Positions 1 to 6,777 of a DNA stretch of 8,299 bases are shown here, in pieces. Below the pieces are notes generated by a model. That model saw only the letters and a program-made list of their open reading frames with translations. It searched no databases and had not been told where the DNA came from. Position 1 is the stretch's first letter. The number at the start of each line of letters is the position of its first letter. Origin of the DNA: Anaerolineales bacterium. GTDB taxonomy: Bacteria; Chloroflexota; Anaerolineae; B4-G1; DUEL01. Made by a program: the position numbers and the translations under genes. The stretch is taken from the NCBI GenBank assembly GCA_015662065.1, contig DQUX01000281.1:1-8299 (forward strand). Reading direction: 5' to 3'.

Positions 1-393
1 CCCCCGCCGCTGCCGGGCCACGACGACGTGCCAGGTCCACGTGTCCATCAGGTGGCGGACGGTGTAGGTGGGGCTGCCGGGGCCAGCGAAGATGTAGTTG
101 GCGGCCATAAGGGGGGCGGTCAACTCCGGGTCGTCGGTGTTGTGGGGGCCGTCCCTTCGGCGGGCCGGCACCACCGTCACCTGGGGGTGGAAGTTCTGCA
201 GCCGCTCCTCGACGAACCGGGCCACTCGTCCCGCCACCCAGGCGGAGTTAGGCTGAAAGCCGGCCGGGGTCTCCAGTACGGCCACCCGGATCGGTCGCTC
301 TAGTTGACGGAACAGCCTATCGTGCACCCGGCGGCCGGCGGGAGCTGTCTCCCCGGAGCCGAAAAGGGCGATCAAGCCAGGTCGGATGTCCAT
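1..393 (-). CDS. Peptidase S51 / class I glutamine amidotransferase-like protein, N-terminal part (cut by the left edge)
   Basis: The first 131 residues of a protein whose 3' end lies outside the window. It opens with a Rossmann-like strand and glycine turn (LIALFGSGETAP, residues 7-18). A second strand follows (VAVLETPAGFQPNS, 37-50), then a helix, a third strand (VTVVPARR, 72-79) and the motif IFAGPGSPTYTVRHL (101-115). This order matches the start of the S51 peptidase fold (cyanophycinase, dipeptidase E), where a glycine-rich turn precedes the helix before the nucleophile. The nucleophile elbow, normally G-x-S-A-G, would come just past the edge, so catalytic competence cannot be judged. 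ATG at 393 is chosen because it lies 5 bp after the ferredoxin stop, which suggests translational coupling. Its own Shine-Dalgarno (AAAGAG) is weak and abuts the ATG, and an in-frame TTG at 402 is an alternative. It may be an inactive or amidotransferase-like member; substrate unknown. Confidence 0.72.
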   Translation of the reverse strand, partial: MDIRPGLIALFGSGETAPAGRRVHDRLFRQLERPIRVAVLETPAGFQPNSAWVAGRVARFVEERLQNFHPQVTVVPARRRDGPHNTDDPELTAPLMAANYIFAGPGSPTYTVRHLMDTWTWHVVVARQRRG

Positions 394-398
394 CTCTT

Positions 399-824
399 TC
401 AACGCGTTGTCCCGTCTTCGGTCAAACGCCCCGCCCCGCTCCTCCGCCCCAGCATATTCAGCTTGTAGCGCCGCACGACCCCCGGCGGGATCCGCTCCCC
501 ATCGGGGGCCACGAAGGCCAGCGCGTCGGTGGGGCACTGGACGATGCAACCGCCGCACTGCTCGCAGCGGTCGGCGTGGGGCTGAGAGGCCACCTCCACA
601 ACGGTGAACACCCCCCTCGGGCAGACCTGGACACAGCGGCCACAACCGATACATTGCTCGGCGTCCAGCGTCACCCGGTAGCGTCGCTCGGCGTGGAACC
701 AGCTCTTGTACAGGGGCGTGGTCCCGGCCAGGTCGAGGGCTATCAGGAGCACCGCCCCCACCCCCAGCCCGGTCCAGCGCAGGAGAAAGGGGAGGGTCAG
801 TCGGCCTGCGAGGGCTCCCGCCAA
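399..824 (-). CDS. Membrane-anchored 2[4Fe-4S] ferredoxin-type protein (TTG start)
   Basis: A 141-residue protein with one hydrophobic segment (about residues 12-34) followed by a bacterial-type double-cluster ferredoxin domain. Cluster ligands are C58, C61, C64, C68 (CIGCGRCVQVCP) and C87, C90, C93, C97 (CEQCGGCIVQCP), both in the CxxCxxCxxxCP pattern, so two [4Fe-4S] clusters are expected. The likely role is electron transfer at the membrane to an unidentified partner. The reading frame stays open far upstream, but that part is a shadow of the MFS gene. TTG at 824 is chosen because GGGAGGGG sits 5 bases before it, it retains the whole hydrophobic segment, and no ATG or GTG lies between it and that segment. 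It overlaps the transporter's 3' end by 28 bp. Downstream of the clusters a basic tail (VVRRYKLNMLGRR) follows. Sequence around TTPLYKS resembles anchored ferredoxins I have seen in anaerobes, but I cannot name the family. Confidence 0.85.
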   Translation of the reverse strand: MAGALAGRLTLPFLLRWTGLGVGAVLLIALDLAGTTPLYKSWFHAERRYRVTLDAEQCIGCGRCVQVCPRGVFTVVEVASQPHADRCEQCGGCIVQCPTDALAFVAPDGERIPPGVVRRYKLNMLGRRSGAGRLTEDGTTR

Positions 825-2107
825 TGCGACCCCTCCCGCTCCGCCCGCTCCGCCATCAGCCGCCGCAACGCCTCGATGTCGTGGGGGATCCGGTAGGCTA
901 CACTGCCGAAGAGGGCGGCGCACACCAGCCAGGTGCTGATGCAGATGACGAGGATCGCCACGTGGAGGGAGGAGCGGACCGCGATCAGGCCGGCCAGGAA
1001 GGGGGCCGCCGCCGAGCCGATGTTCTCGGCGAAGTAGGTCAGCGAGTGAGCCGTGCTGCGGGCCTCCGGCTCGATGATGTCGTGGATGGTGGCCGGTACG
1101 TTGGGGGCGGCGATGGACATGGTGATGCCGGTAGCGGAGAGGAACACCATGAATAGCCCGGTCTGCTCCAGGGGCACGTTGAGGGTGAGGTAGAGGAGAA
1201 CGGCGCCGGATAGAACCCCCGTCCCGGCGACGAGGACCCGCCCCCGCCGCGTGTGCCGGAAGGCCAGGTCTCCCATATAGCCGCCGAGGAAGTAGCCGGC
1301 CGAGAGGAAGAGAATCGCCAGCAGCATCGTCACCATCACCTGGTCCGACGTGTAGCCCCGCTCCACTTCCAGGTAACGGAAGAACCAGAAGGTGATGACG
1401 TTCCACGGAAAGACGCCGAAGAAACCCTGGGCCATCAGGAGCAGGAGGCTGGAGTTGCGCAGGAGGGCCCGCGCCTTCGTCAGGTCGATGCGGTACGCGC
1501 CGATCTCTGCCAGGCCCTCCATCTCCGGCTCAGCGCGACCCCGGGGCAGCTCGCGAATCCCGAAAAAGATGAGGACGGCGACGAGAATGCCGACGCCGCC
1601 GGTGATGAAGAACACGTTCCGCCATCCCAGAGATGCCCCCAGGGTCAGCGCCAGTATCGTGCCCAGCATGTACCCCAGCGGCTGGGCCACCTGCAGCAGG
1701 CCGTAGACCTTGCCCCGCATCCGGGGGCCGAAGTAGTCAGAGAGGAGGCTGAAGATACCCGGATAGGAGGAGTCGTCGATGCCGGTGGTGGCCCGAGTCG
1801 CTAAGAAGGTAGGGTAGTTGGGGGCCAGGGCGTTCAGCCAGGTGGTGGAGCCCCAGATGAAGGAGGCCAACGCCACCAGTTTGGCCCGGGCGTACCGGTC
1901 GTAGAAGTACCCCCAGACCAGGTAGAGCACCGCCGCGACACCAATGGCGAGGCTGGAGACCGCCCCCATCTGGGCCTCGTTAATGCCAAATTCCTCCATG
2001 ATAGGGGTCGTCAGCGGGCCGATGAGGAGCTTGTCGGCTTGGTGGAGGAGCATGAACAGGAAGAAGACGCCTACGACGAACCAGCGGTAGGAAGAGCGAA
2101 GTTGCAT
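797..2107 (-). CDS. MFS transporter, 12 transmembrane helices
   Basis: A 436-residue major facilitator superfamily permease acting in the cytoplasmic membrane. Twelve hydrophobic segments can be counted, six on each side of a charged central loop (about 225-260, RELPRGRAEPEMEG onward). The loop between helices 2 and 3 carries the MFS motif A, G66-YFYD70-R71-YAR74-AK76, and a degenerate copy (GGYMGDLAFRHTRRGR) follows helix 8, as expected from internal duplication. D25 in helix 1 (HQADKLLIG) could be a coupling or substrate residue. The ATG at 2107 is preferred because the protein then opens with the usual short tail before helix 1 (MQLRSSYRWFVV) and GGTGG precedes it. ATG at 2122, five codons upstream, is an alternative without a clear Shine-Dalgarno. 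The open frame continues to 2308 only as a shadow of the upstream gene. The substrate is not identifiable; the overlap with the ferredoxin gene suggests co-expression. Confidence 0.9.
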   Translation of the reverse strand: MQLRSSYRWFVVGVFFLFMLLHQADKLLIGPLTTPIMEEFGINEAQMGAVSSLAIGVAAVLYLVWGYFYDRYARAKLVALASFIWGSTTWLNALAPNYPTFLATRATTGIDDSSYPGIFSLLSDYFGPRMRGKVYGLLQVAQPLGYMLGTILALTLGASLGWRNVFFITGGVGILVAVLIFFGIRELPRGRAEPEMEGLAEIGAYRIDLTKARALLRNSSLLLLMAQGFFGVFPWNVITFWFFRYLEVERGYTSDQVMVTMLLAILFLSAGYFLGGYMGDLAFRHTRRGRVLVAGTGVLSGAVLLYLTLNVPLEQTGLFMVFLSATGITMSIAAPNVPATIHDIIEPEARSTAHSLTYFAENIGSAAAPFLAGLIAVRSSLHVAILVICISTWLVCAALFGSVAYRIPHDIEALRRLMAERAEREGSHWREPSQAD

Positions 2108-2156
2108 AGTACCACCATCCATAGATGCGAGTTGTGAATTACAGGCCCTGCTCCTG

Positions 2157-3845
2157 CTACTCCAGCCCCACCAGTCGGGCCCAGGGGCCGTGGATGCCGT
2201 CGTCGGTGACGCCATAGTAGACGCGGAGCTTACCGTCCTCCCGTTGCGCCAGGTCGTAGCGGGCCTGCCCTCCCCGCTCCCGCTTGCGGACCACCGCGAT
2301 GTCCCCATCCCACTGGAGCCGGCCGGGGTTCACCGGATGGTCCTCCTTCTGCGTGATGGCGTAGTGCCACAGCTTCCGGGCAGACTTGCGGGTGACGTTC
2401 TTGACCACATTGCCGTTGCGCAGGTCGCGCATCGTGTGGTAGAGGACCCCCTGCCTCTCCTCGGTGGCGACGATCTCCACACCAGTGCGGGGGGGCTCGA
2501 TGCGGCCGCTCTCCGGTTCCTCCACCCGTGGGGACGGTATCAGCGCCCGCCGGACCAGGTTGACGATCTCGTCTCGCACCGCCAGCCCGGTCTCCGACTC
2601 GCTGCGGATGTAGATTTTGTTGTCGTCGATGGCGTAGGGGGGATCCTCCCCTCGGGGCACCACCACGCGCACGATTTTCTTTCCTTGGGTCTCCTGCACA
2701 TCGGCGGTGACCTCCAGGGGGGGGGTGATGCGCCGGGCGATCTCCTCCTGGATCGCCTCCACCGTCTGCCGGGGGTTGCTGACCCCCACCGGCGGCTCCT
2801 TGGGGTCTCCGCTGACGCCGATGTAGAGGGTGCCGCCGTTAGTGTTGGCAAAGGCACAGATGTCGGACAGGATGGCGTAGAGGTGTCCTCCCCGACGGCT
2901 GAACCGCTCGTGGAAGTCCTGTACGATTGAAGGCCCCTCCTCCCGCGCTGCCTGCACGTGATCGAAGGGGGCCTTCTCGGTGGGGCGGTACGGTCGGGTG
3001 CGGGCGAAGTCGTCTCCCAGGAAGACCTCCCGCAGCGGCCCGAAGCCGACCTCCGGCAGCAGAACCTCCGTCACCCGGTCCCCCACCCCCAGGTGGTGCG
3101 GGTCGTTCGGGTCGCGGGCCAGCCGGTGGGCGTCGGAGCCCTGGATGCAGCGCATCCGTCGGGGGTACTCCGGCTTGGAGCCGTCGAAGAAGCGGGCTGT
3201 GGTGCGCCGCCCCTTCTTTTCCAAGTCGGTCACCTCCAGCGCGTGCAGGTGGGGGTCCTGCGTGTAAGCGATGCGGGTCTGCCCGCCGAAATCGAACCCT
3301 CGCATTGCCACGCCGTTGGCCGAGTTGGCGTGGGCGGCGATGACAATTCCCCCCGCCTCGGCGATGGCCCGATAGGCCGTCAGCACATCGGTGGTCGCCC
3401 CCACCTCGGCGCTTCCCTCATCTAACTTCTCCAGCGGGATGTTCAAGCGGCGCAACAGGAACTCCAGTTCCCGCACGTCGGTCTCCGGGCCGAAGATCCC
3501 CAGAATATGGAAACCGAACGTGGCGGTGAATTCGAGGCCGGGAAGGACCAATACCCGTTCCCGCAGCCGCCGATACTCCCGCAGCCGTTCCTTCTCCTCC
3601 TTCCGCAGTCGTCCGAGTTGCTCCAGCAACTCTAGCTGGTGGATCTCTTCCATCATCGCCCGATAGCCCGCCACCGTGTTGTGGTCGGTGAAGGCGATGA
3701 TATCCAACCCCTTGCTCTCCGCCTGACGCAGGATGTCCAGGTAGGAGACGCCGGATTCCTGATAATCAGAAGAGGCGGGGGTGTGCAGGTGCAGATCCAC
3801 CCGCCTCCACTGGGGTCTTTTGCGTTCTTTCTTCTTTCTTGTCAT
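2157..3845 (-). CDS. PHP-domain phosphoesterase fused to a Schlafen/AlbA_2-like domain, with unknown C-terminal domain
   Basis: A 562-residue, three-part protein. Residues 1-15 are strongly basic. The PHP domain (about 16-285) keeps every metal-site motif: H19-L-H21 with D27, D54-H55, E105, H113, H172 and D238-x-H240. A hydrolase using several metal ions is therefore expected, on DNA ends, a nucleotide or another phosphoester. A charged helical insert (about 66-97, rich in E, K, R, L) splits the PHP fold and could form a coiled coil. Residues about 303-433 resemble AlbA_2 (Schlafen-like): ICAFANTNGGTLYIGV (329-344) and KIYIRSESETGLA (410-422). The usual ExFK-like start is altered to D310-F-H312. 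Residues about 450-562 form a domain I do not recognise, with a W493-H-Y core. ATG at 3845 is preceded by TTGAGAGTAG and lies 29 bp after the receiver gene. Alternatives are a transcriptional regulator or a nuclease involved in stress or defence. PHP assignment is firm, AlbA_2 good, function unknown. Confidence 0.88.
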   Translation of the reverse strand: MTRKKKERKRPQWRRVDLHLHTPASSDYQESGVSYLDILRQAESKGLDIIAFTDHNTVAGYRAMMEEIHQLELLEQLGRLRKEEKERLREYRRLRERVLVLPGLEFTATFGFHILGIFGPETDVRELEFLLRRLNIPLEKLDEGSAEVGATTDVLTAYRAIAEAGGIVIAAHANSANGVAMRGFDFGGQTRIAYTQDPHLHALEVTDLEKKGRRTTARFFDGSKPEYPRRMRCIQGSDAHRLARDPNDPHHLGVGDRVTEVLLPEVGFGPLREVFLGDDFARTRPYRPTEKAPFDHVQAAREEGPSIVQDFHERFSRRGGHLYAILSDICAFANTNGGTLYIGVSGDPKEPPVGVSNPRQTVEAIQEEIARRITPPLEVTADVQETQGKKIVRVVVPRGEDPPYAIDDNKIYIRSESETGLAVRDEIVNLVRRALIPSPRVEEPESGRIEPPRTGVEIVATEERQGVLYHTMRDLRNGNVVKNVTRKSARKLWHYAITQKEDHPVNPGRLQWDGDIAVVRKRERGGQARYDLAQREDGKLRVYYGVTDDGIHGPWARLVGLE

Positions 3846-3874
3846 TCTACTCTCAAACCATTTCTGCCGCTGGG

Positions 3875-4231
3875 CTACTGCTTCAGCAAGCCTCCAACCA
3901 TCCGCACCACTTCATCGGGGAGAAAGGGCTTGAGAATGAACAGATCGGCCCCGGCCTCCAGACATTCCCGCCGGCGGTCCATTCCCGAGGTCATCACCAC
4001 GGGAATGTCGTTCAGCCCCTCCTCCTGGCGCATTTTGTGAACCAATTCAATCGTCTCTTTGTTCTGCAGCCGCACGTCCAGCAGCACGACGTCCGGCAGA
4101 ACCCGGTGGAGGGCTGAGAAAACCTCCTCGTAACGAGGAACCACGACAACCTGATGGCCTTCCAACTCGAAGAGGGTCTTCAGCAGCCTCCCCATCTCCC
4201 GGTCGTCGTCGACCACCAAGATCGTACTCAC
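3875..4231 (-). CDS. Stand-alone response regulator receiver domain (CheY-like)
   Basis: A 118-residue single receiver domain with no output domain. The acidic pocket is D8-D9-D10, the phosphoacceptor is D52 (PDVVLLDVRL), the switch residue is T81 or S82 (VVMTSG), and the conserved lysine is K101 in ILKPF. It should therefore accept phosphate from a histidine kinase or phosphotransfer protein and act by protein contact, as CheY and Spo0F do. The segment between the switch residue and the lysine is about three residues shorter than in OmpR-type receivers. It starts with GTG at 4231, overlapping the lon stop in the arrangement GTGA, with a strong AAGGAGG five bases upstream. Coupled translation with Lon is therefore likely. 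No kinase is encoded in the window, so its partner must be elsewhere. Its place between Lon and the PHP fusion suggests, without proving, that it controls one of them. Confidence 0.95.
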   Translation of the reverse strand: MSTILVVDDDREMGRLLKTLFELEGHQVVVVPRYEEVFSALHRVLPDVVLLDVRLQNKETIELVHKMRQEEGLNDIPVVMTSGMDRRRECLEAGADLFILKPFLPDEVVRMVGGLLKQ

Positions 4232-6768
4232 GGGCCCTCCTTCTCCGCATCACTTGACCCACCGGAAACGTCCCCCCGCCCCCCCTTCCGGCGGTCTGGC
4301 TCTAAGGCCGCCTCGAATACCTCGTCTACCCGCTCCACCAGCACGAACCGAAGTGCCTTGCGCACCTCCGGCGGCACGTCCTCCAGGTCTCTCTCGTTCC
4401 GCCTGGGAAGGATGACCTTTTTGAGACCCGCCCGGTGGGCGGCCAACACCTTCTCCTTGATCCCGCCCACCGGCAGGACCTGCCCACGCAGGGTGATCTC
4501 GCCGGTCATCCCTACGTCTGGGTGGACCTTGCGGCCGGTGAGCAAAGAGACCAGCGCGGTCGCGATGGTGACGCCCGCCGAAGGTCCGTCCTTGGGGATG
4601 GCGCCGGCGGGGACGTGGAGGTGAATATCCACGTTCTCGAAGAAGTCCTCTGGGATCTCCAGGTCCTTCGCCTTGGCCCGGACGTAGCTCAGGGCTGCCT
4701 GGGCGGACTCTTTCATCACTTCCCCGAGCTGGCCCGTGATCTGGAACCCCTTCTGGCCCGGCATCCGGGTGGCCTCAAAGAACATCACGTCGCCGCCAGT
4801 GGGGGTCCAGCCCAGGCCGGTGGCCACGCCGGAGATCTCGGTGCGCAGGGCGGTCTCCGGGAAGAAGCGAGGGCGGCCCAGGTATTTGGGGATGTCCCGC
4901 GCCGTCACCCGCACTGGTCCCTTTCCATCTCCCTCCGCGATTCTGGTGGCGACCTTGCGGCAGACACGGCCGATCTCCCGCTCCAGGTTGCGGACCCCGG
5001 CCTCGCGGGTGTACTCACGGACGATGCGCCGGAGCGCGCCGTCGGTGAAGCTGATCTCGTCCGACCGCAGCCCGTTCTCCCGCAGTTGACGGGGGATCAG
5101 ATAGCCCTGGGCGATGCGGACCTTCTCCATCTCGGTGTAACCGGAGAGTTGCAGGATCTCCATCCGGTCCCGCAGCGGGGCAGGGATGGGGTCCAGGAGG
5201 TTGGCCGTGGTGATGAACATGACCTGGGAGAGGTCGAAAGGGACATCCAGGTAGTGATCGCGGAACTCCCGGTTCTGCTCGGGGTCGAGGACTTCCAACA
5301 GGGCGGCCGCCGGGTCTCCTCGGAAGTCCATCCCGATCTTATCCACCTCGTCCAGCATGAAGACCGGGTTCTTGGTGCCGGCCCGGCGCAGGGCCTGGAT
5401 GACGCGGCCGGGCAGCGCGCCGATGTAGGTGCGCCGGTGGCCGCGGATCTCCGCCTCATCTCGCATACCACCCAGAGATTGGCGGATGAACTTCCGGCCC
5501 AGCGCCCGGGCGATGGACTGCCCCAAGCTGGTCTTCCCGGTCCCTGGAGGGCCGACGAAGCAGAGGATGACCCCCTCCCGCTCGCGACGGATGGTGTCGG
5601 TCACCTTCTCTGCCTCCCGTTCCTCTTTCCGCTCCTCTTTCAACTTGCGCACCGCCAGGTACTCCAGGATGCGCTCCTTGATCTCGTCCAGATCGTAGTG
5701 GTCCTCGTCTAGCACCTTCCGGGCGTGGGCGATGTCCAGGTTGTCCTCCGTCTGCACGTTCCACGGCAGATTGACCAGCCAGTCCAGGTAGGTGCGGATG
5801 ACGCTGTACTCGGCGGCGGCGGTGGGGAGCTTGCTGAGGCGATCCAGCTCCCGCCGGGCCTCCTTCTCCGCCTCCTCCGGCATCCCCGCCTCTTCGATCT
5901 TGCGGCGGAACTCCTCAACCTCCATCTGCTGCTCGCTGGCCTCCCCCAGCTCTCGCTGGATGGCCTTCAACTGCTCTCGGAGGAAGTACTCCCGCTGCGC
6001 TTTCTCCACCTCCGACTGGGCTTCCGACTGAATCTTACGGCCCAGTTCCACCACCTCCAGCTCTTTGGTGAGCAGGGCCAGCAGGAGGTGCAGCTTCTCG
6101 CGGGTGCTGTCCAGCTCCAGGAGTTGCTGCGCGTTTTCCAGGCTGAGGCGCACGTGCGTGGCGATGGCATAGACCAATTGGAGAGGGCTCTCGACGTTCA
6201 GGGCCATCAACATCAGTTCCTCGGGAACGGCCGGCGCCAGTTCCGCGAGGCGGCGGAAGGTATCCACCACAGATCGCTGTAGGGCCTCCACCTCCAGTGA
6301 TTCCTCAATCGCCTCCGGGATCTCCCGCACCCGCGCCTTCAGATACGGCTCCGTGGCGATGAACTCCTCGATCTCGATGCGCCGCATCCCCTGCATCGCC
6401 AGGGCGATCGTCTCGTCCGGCGCTTTGAGGAGCCGATGCACAATGGCGACCGTGCCCACCCGGTAGACATCGTCTGGGCCGGGTTCGGTCAGCTCTGGGT
6501 TCTTGCTGGCCACCAGCCCGATGGGCCGCTTGCCGACTACCGCGTCGTCCACCAGCCGGATGGAACGGGGCTGGCCCACGCGGATGGGGACCGCAGTCAT
6601 CGGATAGACCACAAGACCCCGCAGGGGCAGGATCGCCAACTCTTGGGGGATCTCCATCCCGCCCTGTCCCTCCTCCTCTTCCGAATCCGTTTTATCCCGA
6701 CCCAACTGGGTGATATCGGGAATGCTGAACTGCTTGAAAAGGTTATCCAACGGCTCCATCTTTCCCAT
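4228..6768 (-). CDS. lon: ATP-dependent protease LonA
   Basis: An 846-residue cytosolic AAA+ serine protease that unfolds and degrades misfolded and regulatory proteins. Order of parts: an acidic N-terminal extension (1-38), the LAN substrate-binding domain (about 44-235, opening ILPLRGLVVYP), a charged helical coiled region (about 236-330), the AAA+ module with Walker A GPPGTGKTS at 406-414 (K412) and Walker B VFMLDEVDK with D473 and E474, and the protease domain with catalytic S730 in KDGPSAG and K773 in GGIKEK. The S-K spacing of 43 equals that of E. coli Lon, so the dyad is intact. A Gly/Ser-rich acidic tail ends the protein. ATG at 6768 lies 9 bp after the hsp20 stop and has GAGG upstream. 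An internal ATG at 6657 (residue 38) with a purine-rich leader would give a protein starting like E. coli Lon and is a plausible second start. Co-transcription with hsp20 fits a heat-stress role. Confidence 0.98.
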   Translation of the reverse strand: MGKMEPLDNLFKQFSIPDITQLGRDKTDSEEEEGQGGMEIPQELAILPLRGLVVYPMTAVPIRVGQPRSIRLVDDAVVGKRPIGLVASKNPELTEPGPDDVYRVGTVAIVHRLLKAPDETIALAMQGMRRIEIEEFIATEPYLKARVREIPEAIEESLEVEALQRSVVDTFRRLAELAPAVPEELMLMALNVESPLQLVYAIATHVRLSLENAQQLLELDSTREKLHLLLALLTKELEVVELGRKIQSEAQSEVEKAQREYFLREQLKAIQRELGEASEQQMEVEEFRRKIEEAGMPEEAEKEARRELDRLSKLPTAAAEYSVIRTYLDWLVNLPWNVQTEDNLDIAHARKVLDEDHYDLDEIKERILEYLAVRKLKEERKEEREAEKVTDTIRREREGVILCFVGPPGTGKTSLGQSIARALGRKFIRQSLGGMRDEAEIRGHRRTYIGALPGRVIQALRRAGTKNPVFMLDEVDKIGMDFRGDPAAALLEVLDPEQNREFRDHYLDVPFDLSQVMFITTANLLDPIPAPLRDRMEILQLSGYTEMEKVRIAQGYLIPRQLRENGLRSDEISFTDGALRRIVREYTREAGVRNLEREIGRVCRKVATRIAEGDGKGPVRVTARDIPKYLGRPRFFPETALRTEISGVATGLGWTPTGGDVMFFEATRMPGQKGFQITGQLGEVMKESAQAALSYVRAKAKDLEIPEDFFENVDIHLHVPAGAIPKDGPSAGVTIATALVSLLTGRKVHPDVGMTGEITLRGQVLPVGGIKEKVLAAHRAGLKKVILPRRNERDLEDVPPEVRKALRFVLVERVDEVFEAALEPDRRKGGRGDVSGGSSDAEKEGP

Positions 6769-6777
6769 AAGGTATCC

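Noticed and set aside
825..1406. Upstream extension of the ferredoxin frame to position 1406
   Set aside because: This stretch is His/Arg/Pro/Gly-rich shadow of the MFS gene, whose helices are clearly encoded in another frame. The real start is most likely TTG at 824.
2108..2308. Upstream extension of the MFS frame to 2308
   Set aside because: It overlaps the 3' part of the PHP fusion gene, encodes no hydrophobic or conserved sequence, and the transporter has good starts at 2107 or 2122.
4435..5712. A 425-codon plus-strand open frame opposite lon
   Set aside because: It lies wholly antisense to the unmistakable LonA frame, has low-complexity composition typical of GC-rich shadows, and shows no recognisable motif.
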